DNA of 64,000 nucleotides from Lysobacteraceae bacterium NML03-0222 (lineage in GTDB: Bacteria; Pseudomonadota; Gammaproteobacteria; Xanthomonadales; Xanthomonadaceae): positions 1 through 64,000 of the forward strand of contig NWQM01000003.1 of the NCBI GenBank assembly GCA_002798195.1. The letters are read 5' to 3'. Numbering within the stretch: the stretch's first letter is position 1; the number at the start of each line of letters is the position of its first letter. Positions 16,138-24,036 of this stretch are shown piece after piece. Under the pieces are notes generated by a model. It did not search any database. It was not told the origin of the DNA and saw only the letters and a program-made list of their open reading frames with translations. A program made the position numbers and the translations under genes.

Positions 16138-17985
16138 GTGTCGATGGATGAGGCGCGGACTTGGCGCCGCAATTTTCTGATGGCCTGGAGCTTGGTATCG
16201 CTTGCCAAGCTGTGGATTGCCACGCGCCTGCCGCTGTTTGTGGACGAGGCTTTTTACTGGCAGGAAAGCCGGCATCTGGCCTGGGCGTATTCCGACTTGC
16301 CGGGCATGACCGCCTGGCTGATTTATCTCGGTGAGCTTGTAGGTGGGCACGCGCTTTGGGCGGTGCGTCTGCCATTTTTGCTGCTGGGTGCAGCGCTGCC
16401 GTGGCTGGTGGCGCGTATCACCACGCGCTGGTTTGGCGCTGTAGCCGGTTGGCAGGCGGGGCTTCTGGCCTGTCTGATGCCGCTTACCGCCACGCTCGGG
16501 CTGCTGGCATTGCCGGATGTGCCGATGGCGTTTGCTGCTGCCCTGTGTCTTGCCGCCGGTGCCCGCCTGCTGCAGCGGGTCGATGCGGCAGGTACAGCGA
16601 TATTGGCACTGGGACTGGTGCTGGGGGCGCTCAGTCATTACCGTTTTGCCGGTGTCATCGTGACCGGCTTTGTGGCATTGCTGCTGATGCGCGAGGGGCG
16701 CAAGCTGTTGTGCAACAAGCAGGTGATCGTGGCCTTGGTGATAGGTGCGGCTGGCTGGCTGCCCCTGATTGCCTGGAATCTTGCCAATGCCGATGCTGGC
16801 TTGAAATTTCACCTGCTGGAGCGCCACCCTTGGCGGTTTGATGCTGGCGGCGTGTCCTTTGTGCTGATTCAGATGCTGCTGGTCACGCCGCTGCTGTTTG
16901 TGGCCTTGATGCAGGCCTTTGCGCAGGCTATCCGTGCCGGTGACAACATGCAATGGCGCTACTTTGGCCTGCTGGGCGGGATTTCGACGATCGGGCTGTT
17001 CGTGCTGGGCTTTTTTGCCGACAACGAGCGCGTCAGCTTTCATTGGACCTTGCCCGGCTATCTGGCGCTGCTTGCAGTCGCGCCGCTGGTGATTGGGCGC
17101 TGGTCGCGCAGCTGGCGGCAACTGACTTGGGGCATGCTGGTGGCGGGCATGATCGCGATGCTGGGCTGGCATTTGCTGCTGTCATCGCCCAGCATGCGTC
17201 GGGAAATGGCCGGGCAAAAACACTACCCGAGCAATTTTTCTGGCTGGGACGAGCTGGCCGCTGTGGTACGTGAAGAACTCTCCGTCATGCCGGAGAACAC
17301 TGAGCTTGTCGTGGACAACTTCAAGCTGGGCGCTGAACTTGGCTTTGCCATGAATCGCGCTGATATTCGCGTGCTTGAGCACCCGCTCAATGCCAAGCAT
17401 GGCCGCGCCGCGCAATTGCAGCTATGGGGCTTGACTCGGGCTGCGCCCATGCCCGGCAGCCAGCGCCCGGCCTTGCTGGTAGTGGACAGCAGCGAAGTGC
17501 GCTTCCGTGACTTGTTGGCGCAATACCGCGATTTGTGCCGGCAAGTGGGGGCGGTGGTGCCCGGGCGTGTCGTGAATGTCGATCATGGCGAGCGCCGCTT
17601 CATTCTCGCCGCCTTGCCGGTCAAGGATGCTACGGTTTGTAGCACCCCGGCACTGGCCTATGTGGATAGCCCTCGCCCCGGTGCGAAACTGGGGCGGCGC
17701 TTTACGGTGGAAGGCTGGGCTTTCCGCGAAGGGGTTGGCATTGATGCCGTGGAAGTGCTGATTGATGGCGAGCCCGTGGCGCGTGCCGAATACGGCCTTC
17801 CTGCCAGCGGGCTGGCTGATTTCTGGGGGCTGCGCAACGAGCCGAACCAGATGGCGCTGGGCTTTCGCGCCGAAGTCAATGCCGAGCATCTGTCCAAAGG
17901 CCAGCACTGGCTGGGCTTGCGTCTTCATGGCCGTGATGGCGCGATTGAGGACTGGGCAGAGCAGCGGCTGGAGATGATTGAATGA
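16138..17985 (+). CDS. GT39/PMT_2-family membrane glycosyltransferase with C-terminal beta domain
   Basis: 615 aa if it starts at the GTG at 16138 (GAGAG seven bases before); ATG at 16144 is the alternative. The N-terminal 380 residues form many membrane helices with the ArnT/PMT_2 pattern LPLFVDEAFYWQESRHLAWAY, whose Asp-Glu lies in the first periplasmic loop where catalytic acids sit. Such enzymes move sugars from polyprenyl-phosphate carriers to lipid or protein on the outer face of the inner membrane. The last 110 residues (SPRPGAKLGRRFTVEGWAFREG...IDAVEVLIDGEPV) look like a beta-sandwich appended domain. Acceptor and donor cannot be inferred. Convergence with nothing; yceD follows on the same strand. 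Confidence 0.8.
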   Translation: MSMDEARTWRRNFLMAWSLVSLAKLWIATRLPLFVDEAFYWQESRHLAWAYSDLPGMTAWLIYLGELVGGHALWAVRLPFLLLGAALPWLVARITTRWFGAVAGWQAGLLACLMPLTATLGLLALPDVPMAFAAALCLAAGARLLQRVDAAGTAILALGLVLGALSHYRFAGVIVTGFVALLLMREGRKLLCNKQVIVALVIGAAGWLPLIAWNLANADAGLKFHLLERHPWRFDAGGVSFVLIQMLLVTPLLFVALMQAFAQAIRAGDNMQWRYFGLLGGISTIGLFVLGFFADNERVSFHWTLPGYLALLAVAPLVIGRWSRSWRQLTWGMLVAGMIAMLGWHLLLSSPSMRREMAGQKHYPSNFSGWDELAAVVREELSVMPENTELVVDNFKLGAELGFAMNRADIRVLEHPLNAKHGRAAQLQLWGLTRAAPMPGSQRPALLVVDSSEVRFRDLLAQYRDLCRQVGAVVPGRVVNVDHGERRFILAALPVKDATVCSTPALAYVDSPRPGAKLGRRFTVEGWAFREGVGIDAVEVLIDGEPVARAEYGLPASGLADFWGLRNEPNQMALGFRAEVNAEHLSKGQHWLGLRLHGRDGAIEDWAEQRLEMIE

Positions 17986-17998
17986 TGCCGGGCAGGGT

Positions 17999-18027
17999 TT
18001 GACAGTTGCCGATGAAATCCATATCAT
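17999..18027 (+). promoter_or_regulatory. Consensus sigma-70 promoter of yceD-rpmF
   Basis: TTGACA (17999-18004) is spaced exactly 17 bases from TATCAT (18022-18027). The expected start point near 18033-18035 is only 3-5 bases before the yceD ATG at 18038, so the yceD mRNA would be nearly leaderless. Confidence 0.75.
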
Positions 18028-18037
18028 TCCGCGCCTT

Positions 18038-18550
18038 ATGACCGTTGAATCGTCCACTGCCGTTGATGTTTGGCGCATGGTATCGGCTCGGCGGGTGCTG
18101 GAAGGCGAGCTGCCGCTGGCTGCGATGTCACGCTTGAATGAAGCCCTGCTGGATGCTGAGGGTGTGGCGCGCTACCGGATGGAATTCGGCCGTGATGCGC
18201 TGGGCGTGGCCTGTGTGGCTTTGCAGGTCGAGGCCGAGCTGCCGCTGCAATGTCAGCGCAGCCTGCAACGGTTTCTTCTGCCCATCAAGCTTCGGGAAAC
18301 GCTCGGGCTGATTCGCGAGGAGGCCGAAGAAGCTGCATTGCCGCCTGGCTACGAGCCACTGCTGCTGCCTGCCGATGCACGCATCGTGCCGGCAGCGCTG
18401 GTTGAAGACGAGTTGATTCTCGCCTTGCCAGTGATTGCAGTTGCACCTGGCTCGGAGGCCGTGGAGCGCGACTGGCCCGTCAGTGCCCCGGAAGCCGCTG
18501 CCAGCAACCCGTTCGCCGCATTGGCCGCACTCAAACAGGGCAAGGATTGA
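18038..18550 (+). CDS. yceD: YceD family protein (DUF177), upstream of rpmF
   Basis: 170 aa from the ATG at 18038 (MTVESSTAVDVWRMVSARRVLEG). The DUF177 core ends in VEDELILALPVIAVAPGSEA and a C-terminal NPFAALAALK, as in YceD proteins. In bacteria and plastids YceD is linked to 23S rRNA processing and to the large ribosomal subunit, which fits its location directly before the L32 gene (57-base gap). A longer reading frame beginning with TTG at 17978 overlaps the preceding gene and lies across a consensus promoter, so it was rejected. Confidence 0.88.
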   Translation: MTVESSTAVDVWRMVSARRVLEGELPLAAMSRLNEALLDAEGVARYRMEFGRDALGVACVALQVEAELPLQCQRSLQRFLLPIKLRETLGLIREEAEEAALPPGYEPLLLPADARIVPAALVEDELILALPVIAVAPGSEAVERDWPVSAPEAAASNPFAALAALKQGKD

Positions 18551-18607
18551 TCGCAAGGCATCCTCCCATTCGTATCACGCACTACCCAGTTTCATTGGAG
18601 TTAAATC

Positions 18608-18802
18608 ATGGCAGTCCAGAAGTCCCGTGTTACCCCGTCCAAGCGTGGCATGCGCCGTGCCCACGACAAACTCTCGGCCAAGCAGCTTGCCACCGACCCG
18701 ACCACGGGCGAAACGCATCTGCGTCATCACATCACTGCCGACGGCTACTACCGTGGCAAGAAGGTCATCGAAACCCGCCGTTCGGTGGTCGAAGAAGAGT
18801 GA
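18608..18802 (+). CDS. rpmF: 50S ribosomal protein L32
   Basis: 64 aa, normal length. MAVQKSRVTPSKRGMRR and HHITADGYYRGKKVIE are diagnostic of bacterial L32. No zinc-binding cysteines are present, as in other gammaproteobacterial L32. TTGGAGTT lies 7-8 bases before the ATG. plsX, which follows rpmF in E. coli, is missing; an intrinsic terminator and then fabH come next. Confidence 0.98.
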   Translation: MAVQKSRVTPSKRGMRRAHDKLSAKQLATDPTTGETHLRHHITADGYYRGKKVIETRRSVVEEE

Positions 18803-18858
18803 TTTGAGCGCTGCGCTGCCCAAAGCGCATATGTCTCAGAGAATCTGCTTTATTGACT

Positions 18859-18890
18859 GACGATGCCGGTGAAAGCCGGTATCGTCTTTT
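18859..18890 (+). terminator. Intrinsic terminator after rpmF
   Basis: GACGATGCCGG pairs with CCGGTATCGTC (one G-U pair) around a TGAAAG loop and is followed by TTTT. It would separate yceD-rpmF transcription from the fatty acid genes or attenuate read-through. Confidence 0.8.
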
Positions 18891-18926
18891 CGTGCCCGTC
18901 ATAGCGCCCTTTTCCGGAGTCCACGC

Positions 18927-19916
18927 ATGAATGCCCAATCGCGCATCTATTCCCGTATCGCAGGCACTGGCAGCGCGCTGCCCAAGCAAGTGGTAACCAA
19001 TCACGACCTTGCCGAGCGCATGGATACCAGCGACGAATGGATTGCAACCCGTACTGGCATCCGGCAGCGGCATATTGCAGCTGAAGGTGAAACCACGCTC
19101 ACCCTGGCGCGCGAGGCGGCATTGCAGGCGATGCAGGCCGCCGGTGTCGGTGCTGACGATATCGACTTGGTGGTATTGGGTACGACTACCCCGAACCTGA
19201 TTTTCCCTTCCACCGCCTGTCTTTTGCAGGCCGAGCTGGGTATCAGCTCCGGCTGTCCGGCCTTTGATGTCAATGCCGCCTGCTCCGGGTTCATTTATGC
19301 GCTCAGCATTGCCGACAAGTTCATCCGCAGTGGCGATGTCAAAACTGCCCTGGTGGTGGGTGCGGAAACCCTGACCCGAATGCTGGACTGGGAAGACCGC
19401 AGCACAGCGGTGCTGTTTGGCGATGGCGCTGGCGCGGTGGTGCTGAAAGCTGATGCCGAAACCGGCATTCTCAGCACCCATCTGCACGCCGATGGCAGCA
19501 AGAAAGAATTGCTATGGAATCCGGTGGGCGTCTCCGAAGGCTTCAAGCCGGAGGAGAACAATGCCGGTGTCCGCGTGCTGATGACCGGCAACGAAGTATT
19601 CAAACATGCGGTCAAGGCGCTGGATGCGGTGGTGGAAGAAACACTGGAAGCCAACCATCTTTCCCGTGGCGACATCGACTGGCTGATTCCGCATCAGGCC
19701 AATCTGCGCATTATCGAAGCCACTGCCAAGCGCCTCGAAATGCCGATGGACAAGGTGATTGTCACCGTGGACAAGCATGGCAATACCTCCTCCGGCTCGG
19801 TGCCGCTGGCACTGGACACGGCCGTGCGCTCGGGCAAGGTCGAGCGCGGTCAACTGCTGTTGCTGGAAGCCTTTGGTGGCGGCTTTACCTGGGGCTCGGT
19901 GCTGCTGCGCTATTGA
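18927..19916 (+). CDS. fabH: 3-oxoacyl-ACP synthase III
   Basis: 329 aa. FabH condenses acetyl-CoA (or a short acyl-CoA) with malonyl-ACP to begin fatty acid synthesis. The catalytic triad is visible: Cys119 in VNAACSGFIYA, His in IPHQANLRI and Asn in KHGNTSSGSVPLAL. The glycine-rich end GGGFTWGSVLLRY is typical. TTCCGGAG precedes the ATG by about 9 bases. Flanked by terminators on both sides (18859 and 19925), so it may be a transcription unit of its own. Confidence 0.97.
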   Translation: MNAQSRIYSRIAGTGSALPKQVVTNHDLAERMDTSDEWIATRTGIRQRHIAAEGETTLTLAREAALQAMQAAGVGADDIDLVVLGTTTPNLIFPSTACLLQAELGISSGCPAFDVNAACSGFIYALSIADKFIRSGDVKTALVVGAETLTRMLDWEDRSTAVLFGDGAGAVVLKADAETGILSTHLHADGSKKELLWNPVGVSEGFKPEENNAGVRVLMTGNEVFKHAVKALDAVVEETLEANHLSRGDIDWLIPHQANLRIIEATAKRLEMPMDKVIVTVDKHGNTSSGSVPLALDTAVRSGKVERGQLLLLEAFGGGFTWGSVLLRY

Positions 19917-19924
19917 TACTCCTG

Positions 19925-19950
19925 CGGGCTGCTTTCGGCAGCCCGTTTTT
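19925..19950 (+). terminator. Intrinsic terminator after fabH
   Basis: CGGGCTGC and GCAGCCCG form an 8-bp perfect stem around TTTCG, followed by TTTTT. It ends the fabH message nine bases after the stop codon. Confidence 0.88.
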
Positions 19951-19951
19951 G

Positions 19952-19979
19952 TTGCCAAGTCGGGCAGGGCGGCTAAACT
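19952..19979 (+). promoter_or_regulatory. Candidate fabD promoter
   Basis: TTGCCA (19952-19957) and TAAACT (19974-19979) are 16 bases apart, immediately after the fabH terminator and about 27 bases before the fabD start. Confidence 0.6.
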
Positions 19980-20006
19980 GCACACTTTTCCAGCAAAGGT
20001 GAGCGC

Positions 20007-20945
20007 GTGAGCGAACAGTTGGCATTTGTTTTTCCGGGGCAGGGCTCGCAGAGTGTGGGCATGCTGGCCGAGTTGTCCGAGGTCCATGCCCAAATCCGTC
20101 AGGCATTTGATGAGGCCTCCGAAGGCGCCGGGCTCGATTTGTGGGCGCTGTCGCAGGGCGGCCCCGAGGAAATGCTGAACCGCACCGAGTTCACCCAGCC
20201 GGCGCTGCTGGCTGCTGGTATCGGGGTATGGCGCGCCTGGCAGGCTGCGGGCGGCGCGCAACCGGCGCTGCTGGCAGGGCACAGCTTGGGTGAATACACC
20301 GCGCTGGTGGCTGCGGGCGCTTTGAGCCTTGAAGAAGGGGCGCATCTGGTGCGTATCCGCGGGCAACTGATGCAGGAAGCGGCGCCAACTGGCACCGGCG
20401 CAATGGCGGCGGTGATTGGCGCTGAAGACGCCTTGGTGGCCGAGGTCTGCGAGGCGGCTTCCGATACCCGCGTGGTGGTGCCGGCCAATTACAACTCGCC
20501 GGGTCAGATCGTGATCGGCGGCGATGCCGAGGCGGTGGACAAGGCGTTGGCGCTGCTGGCCGAGCGCGGCGTGAAAAAGGCGGTGAAACTGGCCGTCAGC
20601 GTGCCTTCGCATACGCCGCTGATGCGTGAAGCGGCCAACCGTTTGGCCGAAACCATGCGCGGCCTGCGCTGGAATATGCCGGCCATCCCGGTGGTGCAGA
20701 ACGTCGATGCAGGCATCCATGAGGGGTTGGACGACATCCGTGATGCCCTGGTGCGGCAGCTGTACCTGCCGGTGCGCTGGACTGAATGTGTCGAACTTTT
20801 GGCCGGGCGCGGTGTGACGCGGCTTGGCGAATGTGGCCCGGGCAAAGTGTTGACCGGTCTTGCGCGGCGGATTGACAAAACGCTGGACGCTCGTGCGCTG
20901 GGCGATATGCCGGGCTTTACCGGCGCGCAGGAAGAATGGCGCTGA
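20007..20945 (+). CDS. fabD: Malonyl-CoA:ACP transacylase
   Basis: 312 aa. It loads malonyl groups onto ACP. LAFVFPGQGSQSVGM is the N-terminal signature, Ser93 in GHSLGEYTAL is the nucleophile, and the family His lies in VSVPSHTPLM. It starts with GTG at 20007, preceded by AGGTGAG; the ATG at codon positions further on would remove the conserved N-terminus. fabG follows after 23 bases. Confidence 0.97.
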   Translation: MSEQLAFVFPGQGSQSVGMLAELSEVHAQIRQAFDEASEGAGLDLWALSQGGPEEMLNRTEFTQPALLAAGIGVWRAWQAAGGAQPALLAGHSLGEYTALVAAGALSLEEGAHLVRIRGQLMQEAAPTGTGAMAAVIGAEDALVAEVCEAASDTRVVVPANYNSPGQIVIGGDAEAVDKALALLAERGVKKAVKLAVSVPSHTPLMREAANRLAETMRGLRWNMPAIPVVQNVDAGIHEGLDDIRDALVRQLYLPVRWTECVELLAGRGVTRLGECGPGKVLTGLARRIDKTLDARALGDMPGFTGAQEEWR

Positions 20946-20968
20946 AATTTTGAATTTGAGGAAAAACG

Positions 20969-21712
20969 ATGAGCAAACCGCTTGAGAACCAAATTGCGCT
21001 GGTCACCGGCGCTTCCCGCGGCATCGGCGCGGCGATTGCCGATGAGCTGGCGGCGCGTGGCGCGAAAGTCATTGGCACTGCGACCAGCGAATCGGGGGCT
21101 GCGGCCATCGGTGCGCGTCTTGCTGCGCAAGGCGGCGAAGGCCGGGTGCTGAATGTCAATGAAGAAGGCGCCATCGAGGCATTGGTCGAGGCCATCCAGA
21201 AAGATCACGGTGGGCTGTCGATTCTGGTCAACAATGCCGGCATCACCCGCGACAACCTGCTGATGCGCATGAAGGACGAGGATTGGCAGGCGATTCTCGA
21301 TACCAACCTCACCAGTGTTTATCGCGCCAGCAAGGCGGTGATGCGCGGCATGATGAAGGCGCGCCATGGTCGCATCATCAATATCGCCTCGGTGGTAGGG
21401 GTCACCGGCAATGCCGGGCAGGCCAATTACGCCGCCGCCAAGGCCGGCATCATCGCCTTCAGCAAGTCGCTGGCCAAGGAAATCGGCAGCCGCGGCATCA
21501 CCGTCAATGTGGTGGCACCAGGCTTTATCGCTACCGACATGACCGCCGACTTGCCCGAGGATGCCAAGGCGGCGATGAATGCGCAGATTGCGCTGGGGCG
21601 CCCTGGCGAGCCTTCTGACATTGCCCGCGCGGTGGCCTTTCTGGCAGGCCCGGATGCGGCCTATATCACTGGCGAAACCCTGCACGTCAACGGTGGCATG
21701 TACATGCCCTGA
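20969..21712 (+). CDS. fabG: 3-oxoacyl-ACP reductase
   Basis: 247 aa short-chain dehydrogenase that reduces 3-oxoacyl-ACP with NADPH. TGASRGIG (cofactor loop), NNAGITRDNLLMRMK, the Ser in NIASVVGVTG, and YAAAKAG with the catalytic Tyr-x-x-x-Lys are all present, along with the C-terminal YITGETLHVNGGMYMP. GAGGAA lies 7 bases before the ATG. Co-directional with fabD and acpP. Confidence 0.97.
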   Translation: MSKPLENQIALVTGASRGIGAAIADELAARGAKVIGTATSESGAAAIGARLAAQGGEGRVLNVNEEGAIEALVEAIQKDHGGLSILVNNAGITRDNLLMRMKDEDWQAILDTNLTSVYRASKAVMRGMMKARHGRIINIASVVGVTGNAGQANYAAAKAGIIAFSKSLAKEIGSRGITVNVVAPGFIATDMTADLPEDAKAAMNAQIALGRPGEPSDIARAVAFLAGPDAAYITGETLHVNGGMYMP

Positions 21713-21827
21713 TGGCGAATGTGCCAAATGGCCGCGCCGACCATACGCCAGTGTCGTGCGTGAGCCCAAGTTTCCCTTACACTACGCAATTCGTTTCACT
21801 TGAACCAATCCCCCGGAGGGGTCACAC

Positions 21828-22067
21828 ATGAGCAATATCGAAGAACGCGTCAAGAAGATTGTGGTTGAACAACTGGGTGCCAAGGAAGAAGACGTTGTAA
21901 ACAGCGCTTCCTTCGTGGACGACTTGGGCGCGGACTCGCTGGATACCGTTGAACTGGTGATGGCACTGGAAGAAGAATTCGAATGCGAAATTCCGGACGA
22001 AGATGCTGAAAAAATCACCACCGTTCAGCAGGCTATCGACTACGTGAAGGCCAACGTCAAGGCCTGA
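21828..22067 (+). CDS. acpP: Acyl carrier protein
   Basis: 79 aa acidic protein. Ser37 in DLGADSLDTVELVMALEEEF is the 4'-phosphopantetheine attachment site. A strong CGGAGGGG ribosome-binding site precedes the ATG by 7 bases; it could pair with the CCCC just upstream. The 115-base gap to fabG contains a TACACT -10-like box at 21778, but no clear -35. Confidence 0.98.
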   Translation: MSNIEERVKKIVVEQLGAKEEDVVNSASFVDDLGADSLDTVELVMALEEEFECEIPDEDAEKITTVQQAIDYVKANVKA

Positions 22068-22093
22068 ACCTGATTCGGTGTGAATCCATGTCG

Positions 22094-22112
22094 GGGCCGC
22101 TTTGTGCGGCCC
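22094..22112 (+). terminator. Stem-loop after acpP
   Basis: GGGCCGC and GCGGCCC form a perfect 7-bp stem around TTTGT, 26 bases after the acpP stop. There is no U-run, so it may stabilise the acpP mRNA end or pause RNA polymerase rather than terminate fully. Confidence 0.5.
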
Positions 22113-22140
22113 TTGGCATGTTGGCAGCCATACATACACT
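22113..22140 (+). promoter_or_regulatory. Candidate fabF promoter
   Basis: TTGGCA (22113-22118) and TACACT (22135-22140) are 16 bases apart, between the acpP stem-loop and the fabF start at 22169. Confidence 0.55.
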
Positions 22141-22168
22141 TTAAGCAAAACGACAAACCGGAGTCCGC

Positions 22169-23407
22169 ATGTCTCATCGTCGCGTCGTCGTCACCGGCCT
22201 TGGTATTCTCTCGCCGCTGGGCAACAACCTGGAAAGCAATTGGGCGGCCATCAAGGCCGGACGCTCGGGGATTGGCCCCATCACTCACTTCGATGCTTCG
22301 GCATTCGCCACGCAGATTTCCGGCGAAGTGCGTGGCTTTGATCCTGCCAGCTTCATCACGCCCAAGGACGTGAAGAAAATGGATCCGTTCGTGCACTACG
22401 GCGTGGCCGCAGGCTTGATGGCCATTGAAGATGCGGGTCTGGTGATTGAGGGCGAAGCGGCCGAGCGCATCGGTGTGGCAGTCGGCGCGGGCATCGGCGG
22501 GCTTTCCGGTATCGAGGACACCACGCTGAAACTTGCCAACGGCGGGCCGCGCAAGATTTCGCCGTTCTATATTCCCAGCACCATCATCAATATGGTGTCC
22601 GGGCAGCTTTCCATCATGACCGGCGCCAAGGGGCCGAATATCGCGGCGGTCACTGCCTGCACCACGGCCACCCACAATATTGGCCTTGCCTATCGCATGA
22701 TTCAGTACGGCGATGCCGATGCGATGATTTGCGGTGGCGCCGAACACGCCACCACGCCGACCGCAGTGGGTGGCTTCTGTGCGATGAAGGCGATGTCCAC
22801 CCGCAATGACGCTCCGGAGCGCGCCTCGCGCCCCTGGGATGCGGAGCGCGATGGTTTTGTGATGGGTGATGGCGCGGGCGTGCTGGTGCTGGAAGAATAC
22901 GAGCGCGCCAAGGCGCGTGGCGCGCGCATCTATGCCGAGCTGGTCGGTTTTGGCATGAGTGGCGATGCCTATCACATGACCTCGCCCAGCGAGAGCGGCG
23001 AAGGCGCGGCGCGCTGCATGCACAACGCCCTGCGCGATGCCGGACTCAATGCCGAGGAGATTGGCTATATCAATGCCCACGGGACTTCCACGCCGGCCGG
23101 CGACTTGGCCGAAACCATGGCGGTGAAAGCGGTGCTGGGCGATGCTGCCGGCAAGGTCATGGTCAGCTCCACCAAGTCGATGACCGGACATCTGCTGGGG
23201 GCGGCCGGTGGCGTGGAGGCGGTGTATTCGGCGATGGCGCTGTTTGATGGCGTGATTCCGCCCACCATCAATCTCGACAATCCCTCCGAGGGCTGCGACC
23301 TGGACTATGTTGCACACACCGCTCGCCAGCATCAGGTGGACGTGGCGCTGTCCAATTCCTTTGGCTTTGGCGGCACCAATGGCACCTTGGTATTCAAGCG
23401 GGTGTGA
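22169..23407 (+). CDS. fabF: 3-oxoacyl-ACP synthase II
   Basis: 412 aa elongation condensing enzyme. The active site is Cys164 in VTACTTATHNIG, His in NAHGTSTPAGDLAE and His in KSMTGHLLGAAG; NSFGFGGTNGTLVF closes the protein. It lies directly after acpP. Its TGA stop overlaps the ATG of the next gene by one base (TGATG), so a translationally coupled operon fabF-SUKH-pabB-pabC-mltG-tmk-holB starts here. Confidence 0.97.
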   Translation: MSHRRVVVTGLGILSPLGNNLESNWAAIKAGRSGIGPITHFDASAFATQISGEVRGFDPASFITPKDVKKMDPFVHYGVAAGLMAIEDAGLVIEGEAAERIGVAVGAGIGGLSGIEDTTLKLANGGPRKISPFYIPSTIINMVSGQLSIMTGAKGPNIAAVTACTTATHNIGLAYRMIQYGDADAMICGGAEHATTPTAVGGFCAMKAMSTRNDAPERASRPWDAERDGFVMGDGAGVLVLEEYERAKARGARIYAELVGFGMSGDAYHMTSPSESGEGAARCMHNALRDAGLNAEEIGYINAHGTSTPAGDLAETMAVKAVLGDAAGKVMVSSTKSMTGHLLGAAGGVEAVYSAMALFDGVIPPTINLDNPSEGCDLDYVAHTARQHQVDVALSNSFGFGGTNGTLVFKRV

Positions 23408-24036
23408 TGATGAGCCAAGACCTGCTTGCCGGTATCGAGCGCCTGCTTGAGGCGCCAGCGCCCAGGTTCATTGATGATGAGGCCAGTGGCGGCCATGTGA
23501 CCGAGTTGACCAAGGAGGCGGGTGCGCCTGCTGCGGCTGATGATCTGGCCTGGCTGGAAAGCGCGCTGGCTGGCAGTGCCGACAGCCTCCTGGCGCTGTA
23601 CCGGCGCTGGGATGGCATGCGGCTTTTTGCCGACCAGCACGATATGGAAACCTGCTTTTATTTCCTGCCCATCAGCAGTATGCAGGTGGAAAAAAGACAG
23701 CTCGAAAGCTGGATGGAGATAGGCTCCGAGCAGGCGCACGACTACATCGAGGCGCTCGATGAAAGCGGCAAACAGGCGTTCTACGGCATTCCCGAGTGGT
23801 GGCAGAGCGCGGTGGTATTTGCCGGTTTTGGCTATGCGCCGGAGCGCTTTTTCATCGCCACCGAAGGCGTGCACCGTGGCCGCATCTTTACCCATGAGCA
23901 TGATGGCGGCTACAGCATCAAGGTGGCTGAAAACAGCGATGCATTGTTGCGTCAGCTGGGTGAAGACCCGGCAGGCTTCATGCGCAACAACTACGGCGTC
24001 GGCTATCACGATGTAGCGCGCTATCAGCCTGAATGA
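23407..24036 (+). CDS. SMI1/KNR4 (SUKH)-like protein of unknown role
   Basis: 209 aa (ATG at 23407 overlaps the fabF stop; ATG 23410 also possible). The pattern of an acidic tryptophan-rich start, SLLALYRRWDGMRLFADQHDM, ETCFYFLPISSMQ, and VVFAGFGYAPERFFIATEG ... GRIFTHEHDGG is like SMI1/KNR4-family proteins, a fold also used by toxin-immunity proteins. No toxin gene is nearby. It is locked between fabF and pabB with 1- and 4-nt overlaps, which argues for a housekeeping role in this lineage. Assignment is by eye and moderate. Confidence 0.6.
   Translation: MMSQDLLAGIERLLEAPAPRFIDDEASGGHVTELTKEAGAPAAADDLAWLESALAGSADSLLALYRRWDGMRLFADQHDMETCFYFLPISSMQVEKRQLESWMEIGSEQAHDYIEALDESGKQAFYGIPEWWQSAVVFAGFGYAPERFFIATEGVHRGRIFTHEHDGGYSIKVAENSDALLRQLGEDPAGFMRNNYGVGYHDVARYQPE

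Noticed and set aside
17978..18037. Longer YceD starting at TTG 17978
   Set aside because: It would overlap the GT39 gene and span a consensus promoter; the conserved YceD N-terminus fits ATG 18038.
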